DNA of 11,569 nucleotides from CAVYYW01 sp963772845. Its GTDB lineage: Bacteria > Bacillota > Bacilli > Bacillales > Sporolactobacillaceae. The notes below the pieces were generated by a model, which ran no database searches, was not told where the DNA came from, and was given only the letters and a program-made list of their open reading frames with translations. The DNA is taken from positions 1 to 11,569 of the forward strand of contig CAVYYW010000006.1 in NCBI GenBank assembly GCA_963772845.1, read 5' to 3'. The position numbers and the translations under genes were made by a program. Below are positions 6,188 to 11,569 of the stretch, piece after piece; positions within the stretch are counted from its first letter, which is position 1; the number at the start of each line of letters is the position of its first letter.

Positions 6188-6574
6188 TTATATTTCTGTT
6201 ACGGTCTCAACGTCCCAGTCTTCATTGACATAGAGTCCAATGACTTGTACAGGAAATCCCCATGAATGGACAAAGTCCACGGCCTTTTTAATTTGAGCAC
6301 ATTTCTCAGCTTTTGGGATAGGATTACCGGCGCAATCATGATGACCAATAATCGCAACAGTTTCTGAGCCGTGAGCTCCCTGTGAAATTTGAACTTTATT
6401 TTTGATCGCCTCAAGTTCCCGGTCTGTTCCTGATAGCAATACTTTAGCCGGTCCTGCTTCAGTAATCATATCCACATACTCGACGTGATATTGGTCTTTA
6501 ATCCATTGGGTTACTTGCAGTTGAACTCTTCCATCCATGCAATTAATTGCGGTGGCAAATTTTGATTGTGACAT
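6188..6574 (-). CDS. Minimal beta-carbonic-anhydrase-like protein
   Basis: This 128-residue protein carries the zinc-site signature of beta-carbonic anhydrases: CMDGR (C12, D14, R16) corresponds to the Cys-Asp-x-Arg motif and GHHDCAGNP (H78, C81) to the His-x-x-Cys motif. C12, H78 and C81 would bind zinc, and D14-R16 would form the usual dyad. It is much shorter than ordinary enzymes of about 180-220 residues, lacking most N- and C-terminal helices. It may hydrate CO2, act on a related substrate, or only bind metal. No signal peptide is seen. The start is supported by AGGAGG (plus-strand 6581-6586) 6 nt upstream. brxC lies 149 bp upstream on the same strand. Confidence 0.72.
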   Translation of the reverse strand: MSQSKFATAINCMDGRVQLQVTQWIKDQYHVEYVDMITEAGPAKVLLSGTDRELEAIKNKVQISQGAHGSETVAIIGHHDCAGNPIPKAEKCAQIKKAVDFVHSWGFPVQVIGLYVNEDWDVETVTEI

Positions 6575-6723
6575 TGTTATCCTCCTATATAATACAGATC
6601 CCTTTAATAGTAATGTTGGATCCGAAAAATAATAAGTTCATCATTATTTTATCACTTTGTTGCTGATTGGCATAAAGTATTTGTTATTAATGACTGGATG
6701 TTACTATATAAGAAGATGATCTC
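6575..6723. other. Spacer between brxC and the carbonic-anhydrase-like gene
   Basis: This 149-bp AT-rich gap contains an A/T-only inverted repeat (AAAATAAT and ATTATTTT, about 6629-6653) that could be a weak terminator behind brxC. No clear promoter for the downstream gene is recognised. Confidence 0.35.
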
Positions 6724-7071
6724 TTATTGGTTCAAATGTTTATGCAATTCCTTCTTTGTGATGTTACCATGTGAGGCATTCCAGACGACCTCTTTGTTTT
6801 TGATCAAAATAACCTGAGGAGATTGATGAGTCACACCCGTTTGTTCGGTTATCAAATTAGAAAGTGGTTTTTCCTCAATCACTTTGACACTTGTGTAAGT
6901 CACATCGGGAGCGGGGGAATCAGCTAAAAAGGATTGATATTCACGCCAAGCACCGGCACTGATTGGACACGTTGTGCTGTGCTTAAATAGTAGAACCGGT
7001 TTATTCAGAGAGTCATCCATAGCCGTTTCCCATTCTATTTTACTCGTCAGTTCTTTATTTTCTGCCATCAT
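6724..7071 (-). CDS. brxC: Monothiol bacilliredoxin BrxC (YtxJ family)
   Basis: This 115-residue thioredoxin-fold protein matches the YtxJ/BrxC family, which removes bacillithiol from mixed disulfides on oxidised cytosolic proteins. The active site is HSTTCPIS, with the single catalytic cysteine C35. The cis-Pro loop is HQSPQVILIKN, followed by the family-typical VVWNASHGNITKKEL near the C-terminus. Residues 1-20 form the usual leading helix. The first codon is uncertain between ATG at 7071 and 7068; the ribosome binding site GTGGGATG is weak. It diverges from the oxidoreductase at 7243 across a 171-bp gap, and the carbonic-anhydrase-like gene follows on the same strand. No strong promoter is visible. 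The symbol follows family resemblance. Confidence 0.88.
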   Translation of the reverse strand: MMAENKELTSKIEWETAMDDSLNKPVLLFKHSTTCPISAGAWREYQSFLADSPAPDVTYTSVKVIEEKPLSNLITEQTGVTHQSPQVILIKNKEVVWNASHGNITKKELHKHLNQ

Positions 7072-7242
7072 TCATCCCACATTTCTGCTTTTAGATTCGT
7101 GAAATTAACGCTGATATTAAAGTGCAGCGTGTCAAATTCTTTTCTTTAGTGTAATCAATTCACGTTCATTTTACAAATATCTTGCCAGCCGTTTGATTAA
7201 TTTTTAGTTTAATTAAAGACAACTATTTATAAGGAGTTATTA

Positions 7243-8335
7243 ATGAAAAAATTATTGCTTGTGGGCGGGGGACTCGCTCACCTCAAGGTTCTGAAGATGC
7301 TTCAATCGAAGCCTATTAAAGATGTCGAGACTGTTTTAATCTCACCCTCATCCTTTCAATATTACTCAGCTATGTTTCCTGGCTATGCAGAAGGGATATA
7401 CAGTGAGTCTGAGATTCGAATTGATCTGGAAAAACTGGCTTTGAAAGCAAATGTTAAATGGTTAGAGGATGCTGTAACGGCCATTGATCCTAAGCAGAAA
7501 CAGCTGTTGACAGCCACGGGGAAAGTGATGGCTTATGATGCCGTGTCATTTGATATTGGCTCGTTGACGTCTGGTACAGATTTGCCAGGTGTGAAAGAGT
7601 ATGCAGCGAGAATTAAACCAAATTATCATTTTACGGCTGTAATAGATGATGTGCGCAGAGCGAATAAGGTGGTTATAGCGGGGGGAGGTCCAAGTGCTGT
7701 TGAAATAGCTTTATCACTTGAAGCCTGGCGCAAAGCGAATGACATCGAGACGCCTGTAACATTATTGACCTCCAGCCGGCTGCTCCCTCATGAGAGTAAG
7801 AAGATCTCGAACAAAATGACAAAGCTCTCATTGCAGAAAGGAATTCAGGTTATAACTGAAAAACCAGCCGCTAAAATAGAAAAGAACCGCTATGTGGCGA
7901 CTTCAGGTGAGTCTATTCCATTCGATAAGATAATATGGATGGAGGGTTCCAAATCCCCCGGCATGTTTAAAGTGTCAAATCTTCCAGTTGATGAAAAGGG
8001 TTATCTTAAGGTTGAGGGGACATTGCAGGTAAAAAAATACCCGGCAATCTTTGGTGCAGGCGATTGTGTAAGCCTTTCAGACCATCAAAGAATAAGAAAG
8101 GCAGGGGGCGGTGACTCGGCCAGACAAGGATCCGTTTTATTTAATAATCTAAAGGGATTCTTTGAAACAGGGGATGGGGAACGCTTTCGCCTTACAAAAA
8201 AATCACCTTTCTGTCCTGTCATTGGGGAACAAAGAAGGCATTGTCTTCTTTAAAAATTCCTTCATAAATGGGCGTTGGGTATGGGGAATGAAAAATAAGA
8301 TTGATAAAACATTTTTGTCAAACTACCAGGATTAA
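7243..8335 (+). pseudogene. FAD/NAD(P)-dependent oxidoreductase, frameshifted near its end
   Basis: This pyridine-nucleotide-disulfide-type flavoprotein resembles the group related to the N-terminal domain of some SelD fusions and to NDH-2/sulfide:quinone reductases. It shows an FAD motif VGGGLAH (residues 7-13), SPSSFQYYSAMFPGY, an NAD(P) motif IAGGGPSAVE, and the second FAD motif IFGAGDCV. The frame from ATG 7243 (AAGGAG at 7231-7236) stops at 8253 after 336 residues. The last dozen or so residues are atypical. Starting at 8222 in the next frame, LGNKEGIVFFKNSFINGRWV and on to the stop at 8333-8335 supply the expected family tail. Removing one A from the A7 tract at 8196-8202 joins them into 363 residues. 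It could be true decay, a sequencing error or a slippage site. Both nucleotide-binding sites survive. No redox CxxC pair is seen near the N-terminus, and the electron acceptor is unknown. Confidence 0.85.
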
Positions 8336-8356
8336 TTTTAGGTATACAAGAATCTA

Positions 8357-8391
8357 GTAGGAGACTAGCCAACTAATAGCTAGTCTCCTAC
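8357..8391. terminator. 13-bp perfect inverted repeat between convergent genes
   Basis: GTAGGAGACTAGC (8357-8369) and GCTAGTCTCCTAC (8379-8391) are perfectly complementary around a 9-nt loop. It sits between the converging oxidoreductase and nucleotidase genes and probably ends transcription from both sides, although neither side has a good T run. Confidence 0.65.
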
Positions 8392-8396
8392 CCGAT

Positions 8397-8933
8397 TTAG
8401 TTTGAGTCCTCATTAAGAAAATAGTTTCTGATTTCCTGCCAGTTGTTTACTCTAAGATAGTCGGTTTCATGAATGTTATGATACGCAGTAAACAAAATTC
8501 CCTGACCCTGAAACCGTTTGAAATGCCTGGCATTGTCATCAATTAGATAATCAGCATGAATAATGCTCTTATCGCCGCAGAAGACAATATTCATGTCTGA
8601 AAGAAACGGGAAATGTTCCTGGAGCCATTCATATTTATCGGTAAAAGATACTGGATGCTCCATGGCAGCAGTGGTAATGAAAATCTCAAACCGGCTGCTT
8701 AGTTCCTTAATGACTTCCTGACTCCCTTCCATGACGTCTAAATCACGGAAAAAATGTGGTTCATCGATGAACGCTCGGATTTCATCAGAAAGATGAGGGC
8801 GGTGCTGCCATAATTTTTTCCCTTGTAAATCCTCGACAGTTACATTGTCGTTATAGCTTTTATTGTAAACGTTAAGATGCTTGTTCACGAAATCAGCCAT
8901 GACTTCATCCATATCAATCGCAATTCTTTTCAT
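8397..8933 (-). CDS. 5'(3')-deoxyribonucleotidase, NT5C-like HAD phosphatase
   Basis: This 178-residue cytosolic phosphatase belongs to the HAD superfamily, NT5C type, which dephosphorylates (deoxy)nucleoside monophosphates. Motif I is IDMDEVMADF with nucleophile D7 and acid D9. Motif II is the FITTAAM segment around T87-T88. A lysine for motif III is likely K100 or K122. Motif IV is DYLIDD with D132 and D133 for magnesium. The cap is small, as in this family. AAAGGAGA (plus-strand 8943-8950) lies 9 nt before the ATG. A TATAAT-like -10 is seen on the minus strand at 8986-8981, but no good -35 accompanies it. The gene stands alone and converges with the frameshifted oxidoreductase. Its exact nucleotide preference cannot be read from the sequence. 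Confidence 0.85.
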   Translation of the reverse strand: MKRIAIDMDEVMADFVNKHLNVYNKSYNDNVTVEDLQGKKLWQHRPHLSDEIRAFIDEPHFFRDLDVMEGSQEVIKELSSRFEIFITTAAMEHPVSFTDKYEWLQEHFPFLSDMNIVFCGDKSIIHADYLIDDNARHFKRFQGQGILFTAYHNIHETDYLRVNNWQEIRNYFLNEDSN

Positions 8934-8986
8934 ATGTTTTTATCTCCTTTCAAGTTCAGCATGAGAATACCGCATTTATTATTATA

Positions 8987-9080
8987 CAAGAAACTGGCTA
9001 GAGTTTGTGCTCAAAGGGTCTCGTTCTGAAAAGAGATTTTAATAGGAAAATGAATCAAACTCAATTTAAAGAAAGGTAGT
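8987..9080. other. Non-coding stretch behind the dispersed element
   Basis: Nothing recognisable is seen between the putative nucleotidase -10 and the second dispersed element. Confidence 0.4.
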
Positions 9081-9275
9081 TGTTGATTCCCGCTCTAGGC
9101 TGCTCGCTTTCCACGTGCACCGCCTCAGCTAACTTTGGCGTGGTTTCTTTGTGTGCCAAAGTGGATCTTCGGACGCGCGCTGATTCCGCAGGACTTGAAA
9201 CAGCATCCTTGAATCCGTTCCGCACGAAGTAAATGCAAAGCATTTTGAGGAGTCTCGCGCCTTTCGCGTTAATCA
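9080..9275 (+). repeat. GC-rich dispersed intergenic element, copy 2 (interrupted)
   Basis: CTCGCTTTCCACGTGC (9103-9118) and GCTGATTCCGCAGG (9179-9192) match copy 1 at 3856 and 3931 in order, orientation and spacing. In copy 1 the second block runs straight on into CGTCTCG. Here the matching AGTCTCGCG appears only at 9251, after 58 extra nucleotides bounded by AGGA at 9190 and AGGA at 9248. A minus-strand reading frame through it is an artefact of the GC-rich composition. Confidence 0.7.
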
Positions 9276-9327
9276 ACGTGTTTTTGCCAGATGGTCCTCT
9301 TAAGAAGTCATTTTTGGCTATAGAAAT

Positions 9328-9489
9328 TCATTGGCCATCAACTATCAGCTGAACACGTGATATTTCAAATTTCTCAGCCCAGTTAACGTGGAAAGCCTCT
9401 AAATAGATATTTTCAGCGGCCTTACACACAAGACGTGCCGATTTTAGCCGGATATCCTCCAACTTACTGTGTGGAGTCTTCTGCTCAAA
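9328..9489 (-). other. Coding-like remnant without a start
   Basis: On the minus strand, 53 sense codons lie between TAG (9492-9490) and TGA (9330-9328). They read as well-balanced protein with segments such as KLEDIRLKSARLV, AENIYLEAFHVNWAEKF and SRVQLIVDG. There is no start codon with a ribosome binding site. Further upstream on the same strand, AAAGGAGGG (about 9584-9592) precedes an ATG that stops after two codons. This may be the wreck of a gene between the dispersed element and the argF leader. No family is recognised. Confidence 0.25.
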
Positions 9490-9647
9490 CTATCCTCTCT
9501 GGAGTCGCCGCATCCCACTAACCTCACGAAAATTTAAGGGGGTTTAATGACATATAATTATCTTTAAAACATTTTAATTGTTCCCTCCTTTTAACTTTTA
9601 GCAGCAATTATGAGATTGGTAAAAATATATAATTTTCAGTTTTTTTA

Positions 9648-9675
9648 TTGACTTTATGTTGGAACATTGTATAAT
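9648..9675 (+). promoter_or_regulatory. Sigma-A promoter of the argF T-box leader
   Basis: TTGACT (9648-9653) and TATAAT (9670-9675) are 16 bp apart, a near-consensus vegetative promoter. Transcription would start near 9682, just before the first arginine T-box. Confidence 0.85.
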
Positions 9676-9687
9676 CTGATATAAATA

Positions 9688-9946
9688 ATAAAATCGATGA
9701 CAAAGAGATTCATTGCATAAATGATTTGCTATAGCGAACCGGGTTGGTGGAAGCCGGTGCAGACATGTCATGAACCGCGCTTTGTAGATGCTTGCTTGAA
9801 CGGGCGAAAGTCTTATTAGGGCTAGCCGGACTGCCACCGTTAACTGGTAAAAAAGCCGATTCCGGAAGACGGAATAACTTGAGTGGTACCGCGGGTGTAT
9901 ACAATTGCTCGTCTCTATATTTTTATATAGAGGCGGGCATTTTTTG
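9688..9946 (+). promoter_or_regulatory. T-box riboswitch 1 of 2, arginine specifier (CGC)
   Basis: This full-length T-box leader has the distal motif GGTTGGTGGAAGCC, a specifier loop GAACCGCGCTTT placing CGC (Arg) at 9776-9778, the T-box sequence AGTGGTACCGCGGG (9882-9895), and a 14-bp terminator. The codon is chosen by aligning its 3' side with the other leaders in this window; CCG (Pro) is one base off and does not fit argF. The otherwise conserved Stem I segment CAGAGAGC, present in the three other leaders here, reads TAGCGAAC (9732-9739), so tRNA recognition by this copy may be weakened. Confidence 0.88.
9907..9946 (+). terminator. Intrinsic terminator of the first argF T-box
   Basis: A stem of about 14 bp (9907-9920 with 9925-9938, two T-G pairs) closes a TTTT loop and is followed by ATTTTTTG. 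Confidence 0.92.
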
Positions 9947-9969
9947 CGTTAAACATTTCTCAATATAAA

Positions 9970-10226
9970 TAAGCAAAGTCGATGATAAAGAGAGTAATTG
10001 CATGAATGTGCCTACAGAGAGCCGGGTTGGTGGAAGCCGGTGCCAGTCATGTCATGAACCGCACTTTAGAGATGTTGACCTGAACAGGCTAATCCTGCAA
10101 AAGGTTGACCGGTTTACCCCGTTAAACGTTTAAAAGCAGGTTCCGATTTAATGGAACAATGAGAGTGGTACCGCGGGTGAAAGAAATCATGCTCGTCTCT
10201 ATTTTAGAGATGGGCATGATTTTTTT
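9970..10226 (+). promoter_or_regulatory. T-box riboswitch 2 of 2, arginine specifier (CGC)
   Basis: The second full leader keeps the canonical CAGAGAGC (10015-10022), the same distal GGTTGGTGGAAGCC, the specifier loop GAACCGCACTTT with CGC at 10060-10062, and AGAGTGGTACCGCGGG (10162-10177). It is clearly similar to the preceding leader over its first 130 nt (for example GTTGGTGGAAGCCGGTGC and TCATGTCATGAACCGC in both), indicating duplication within this locus. Its 3' half has diverged more. A CGC specifier would pair with the inosine-34 anticodon of tRNA-Arg(ICG). Confidence 0.92.
10186..10226 (+). terminator. Intrinsic terminator of the second argF T-box
   Basis: A 15-bp stem (10186-10200 with 10206-10220, including T-G pairs) with loop ATTTT is followed by a T run (10220-10226). 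Confidence 0.93.
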
Positions 10227-10285
10227 CACTTTTTTTATGCTTTATAACTACAAGGATCATTATTAAATAATGGGGAGTGATAGGC

Positions 10286-11254
10286 TTGTTAAGTGTTAAT
10301 GAGATTAAGTATGGGACAATGGGACTGAAAGAGAAAAATTTTATCACTTTGGCGGATTTTGATAAAAAGGATATCTTTTTTCTTCTAGATCAAGCCATCG
10401 AAATGAAACAGCTTCAAAAAAAAGGGATTTCTCACCCGTATTTAAGTGGAAAGGTTTTAGCCATGATTTTTGAAAAGCCATCCACGAGAACAAGAGTGTC
10501 TTTCGAAGTGGGAATGCTTCAGCTGGGCGGACATGCAATTTTTTTAAGTGCAAAAGATATTCAATTGGGTCGTGGAGAGTCTATTCCCGACACCGCAAAG
10601 GTTCTATCAAGTTATGCAGATGGGATAATGGCCCGGACGTTCACACATGAGACAATCGAACAATTTGCCATGCATGCAGAGGTTCCTGTTATTAATGGTC
10701 TGACCGATCTGCACCATCCTGTACAGGTGCTTGCGGATTTGTTAACCATTTACGAGCATAAAGGATGTTTGGAGGGACTGAAAATGGCTTATATTGGCGA
10801 TGGAAATAATAATATTTGCCATTCGCTTTTGGAAGGTGCTGTGGCTGTCGGTATGAACATTTCTGTCGCCAGCCCCATCGGCTATCAACCGAGCTGGAAC
10901 ATCCTTGAACGTGCGCTGCGCCTTGGGGAGGCAACAGGCAGTAAAATCCAAGTGAAAAAGTCCGCAAAAGAAGCCGTCAATCAAGCGGATATTATTGTAA
11001 CAGATGTGTGGACAAGTATGGGACAGGAGGAAGAAAAAGAAGAGCGGTTAAAAACATTTGCCGCCTATCAGGTTAACGAGACCTTGTGTTCTTATGCTAA
11101 ACAGGATTACATTTTCCTTCACTGTCTGCCGGCTCATCGAGGTGAAGAAGTCACGCCTGGAATTATTGATGGGCCGCATTCGGTTGTTTTCAAGGAAGCT
11201 GAAAACCGTTTGCATGCACAAAAAGCAATATTAAAAAATTTATTAGGAAGCTGA
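10286..11254 (+). CDS. argF: Anabolic ornithine carbamoyltransferase
   Basis: ArgF condenses carbamoyl phosphate and ornithine to citrulline in arginine synthesis. Counted from TTG 10286 (322 residues): the carbamoyl-phosphate site STRTR begins at 66, HPVQ is at 144-147 (most family members have HPCQ), the ornithine site is DVWTSMG (D240 and the SMG loop 244-246), and HCLPAHRG carries the catalytic C280. The SMG loop separates it from aspartate carbamoyltransferase. GGGGAGTGAT (10272-10281) favours TTG 10286; GTG 10277 overlaps that site, and ATG 10319 would give 311 residues with a poor ribosome binding site, so the start is uncertain. No other arg gene is adjacent. Expression should depend on the two upstream Arg T-boxes. 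Confidence 0.95.
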   Translation: MLSVNEIKYGTMGLKEKNFITLADFDKKDIFFLLDQAIEMKQLQKKGISHPYLSGKVLAMIFEKPSTRTRVSFEVGMLQLGGHAIFLSAKDIQLGRGESIPDTAKVLSSYADGIMARTFTHETIEQFAMHAEVPVINGLTDLHHPVQVLADLLTIYEHKGCLEGLKMAYIGDGNNNICHSLLEGAVAVGMNISVASPIGYQPSWNILERALRLGEATGSKIQVKKSAKEAVNQADIIVTDVWTSMGQEEEKEERLKTFAAYQVNETLCSYAKQDYIFLHCLPAHRGEEVTPGIIDGPHSVVFKEAENRLHAQKAILKNLLGS

Positions 11255-11316
11255 TTTTTTTGGTGCGAAGGGCAATTTGATTTATTGGAAGCGTCCTGAA
11301 GATATCTGTTTCAGTC
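11255..11316. other. Short intergenic gap after argF
   Basis: A T run directly follows the argF stop codon, but no hairpin precedes it. No dedicated plus-strand terminator is seen before the minus-strand terminator at 11317-11355. Confidence 0.4.
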
Positions 11317-11355
11317 AAAAAAAATCCCCCTCTCTTTGTGATAAAAGAAAGGGGG
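11317..11355 (-). terminator. Intrinsic terminator of the minus-strand gene at the right edge
   Basis: On the minus strand, CCCCCTTTCTTT pairs with AAAGAGAGGGGG (one G-U) and is followed by ATTTTTTTT. It lies 8 nt behind the stop codon of the partial gene. The hairpin may also slow argF transcripts, but its T run serves only the minus strand. Confidence 0.88.
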
Positions 11356-11363
11356 AATATGAC

Positions 11364-11569
11364 TTAAGCCAGGCTTTTTCTCAGCAGTCCTGCAAGGACC
11401 CGCTTAACTTCATCGTTAGCGGTAAGACTTTCTTCACGTTGTTTAAGACCGAGCCAGTTCCAAGCATCACAAATTCTGAGGGCATCCTCACTAACGGTAA
11501 GGGGAAACGCGGTGTTGCCGCTCCTGAATTCATTCAGTACCGTTACATATGTGTAGCGCGTGCGCGGTT
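11364..11569 (-). CDS. C-terminal fragment of an unrecognised protein
   Basis: A minus-strand frame enters from the right edge and runs 67 codons to TAA at 11366-11364. The visible end reads TRYTYVTVLNEFRSGNTAFP, then SEDALRICDAWNWLG and a charged, probably helical tail ending in LLRKSLA. It is followed at once by a strong terminator, which supports a real gene. The EDALR pattern followed by a helix is faintly like the C-termini of Gfo/Idh/MocA oxidoreductases, but that is a guess. The start and most of the protein lie outside the window. It converges with argF. Confidence 0.7.
   Translation of the reverse strand, partial: PRTRYTYVTVLNEFRSGNTAFPLTVSEDALRICDAWNWLGLKQREESLTANDEVKRVLAGLLRKSLA

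Noticed and set aside
9061..9276. Minus-strand frame of 71 codons
   Set aside because: It coincides with dispersed element copy 2; copy 1 does not keep a matching frame.
9775..9777. Proline (CCG) specifier in the argF T-boxes
   Set aside because: It is one base off the position defined by the other leaders, and proline control of ornithine carbamoyltransferase is not expected.
10692..10984. Two minus-strand frames opposite argF
   Set aside because: They are antisense shadows of a well-conserved gene and have no ribosome binding site.

Overview
The window looks like the chromosome of a low-GC, endospore-forming Bacillaceae species (Bacillus in the broad sense). The evidence is a minor small acid-soluble spore protein gene (sspN) with a sigma-G-type promoter, a bacilliredoxin of the bacillithiol system, DAHP synthase fused to an N-terminal chorismate mutase, T-box riboswitches and strong AGGAGG ribosome binding sites. 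No prophage, integrase, CRISPR array, tRNA or rRNA is visible. Species cannot be assigned from the sequence.

Layout. 1-330: a tandem array of six units with a period of about 52 bp. 415-612: sspN with its promoter. 729-1317: a sigma-A promoter and two complete T-box leaders in series, both read as tyrosine (UAC) sensors. 1428-5577: aroA (chorismate mutase/DAHP synthase), hisC (aromatic/histidinol-phosphate aminotransferase) and tyrA (prephenate dehydrogenase with ACT domain), closed by a terminator. hisC and tyrA are separated by 663 bp holding a GC-rich dispersed element and a second 52-bp repeat array. 5766-6068 (minus): a coiled-coil gene broken by an in-frame stop inside slipped heptad repeats. 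6188-7071 (minus): a minimal beta-carbonic-anhydrase-like protein and bacilliredoxin brxC. 7243-8335: an FAD/NAD(P) oxidoreductase frameshifted at an A7 tract. 8397-8933 (minus): a HAD-type 5'(3')-deoxyribonucleotidase. 8940-9640: no intact gene; it holds a second copy of the dispersed element and a coding-like remnant. 9648-10226: a sigma-A promoter and a second pair of tandem T-boxes, read as arginine (CGC) sensors. 10286-11254: argF (ornithine carbamoyltransferase). 11364-11569 (minus): the C-terminal end of an unrecognised gene.

How it works together. The left half supplies tyrosine (and phenylalanine) from erythrose-4-phosphate and PEP: AroA makes DAHP and prephenate, TyrA makes 4-hydroxyphenylpyruvate, HisC transaminates it. 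Two serial tRNA-sensing terminators should make expression depend steeply on uncharged tRNA-Tyr. The right half repeats the design for arginine synthesis: argF stands alone, outside an arg operon, behind two serial T-boxes. Two double T-box leaders within 10 kb are the most striking regulatory feature. The related 52-bp arrays, with paired-arm base changes that keep a hairpin in one of them, are the most unusual non-coding structure.
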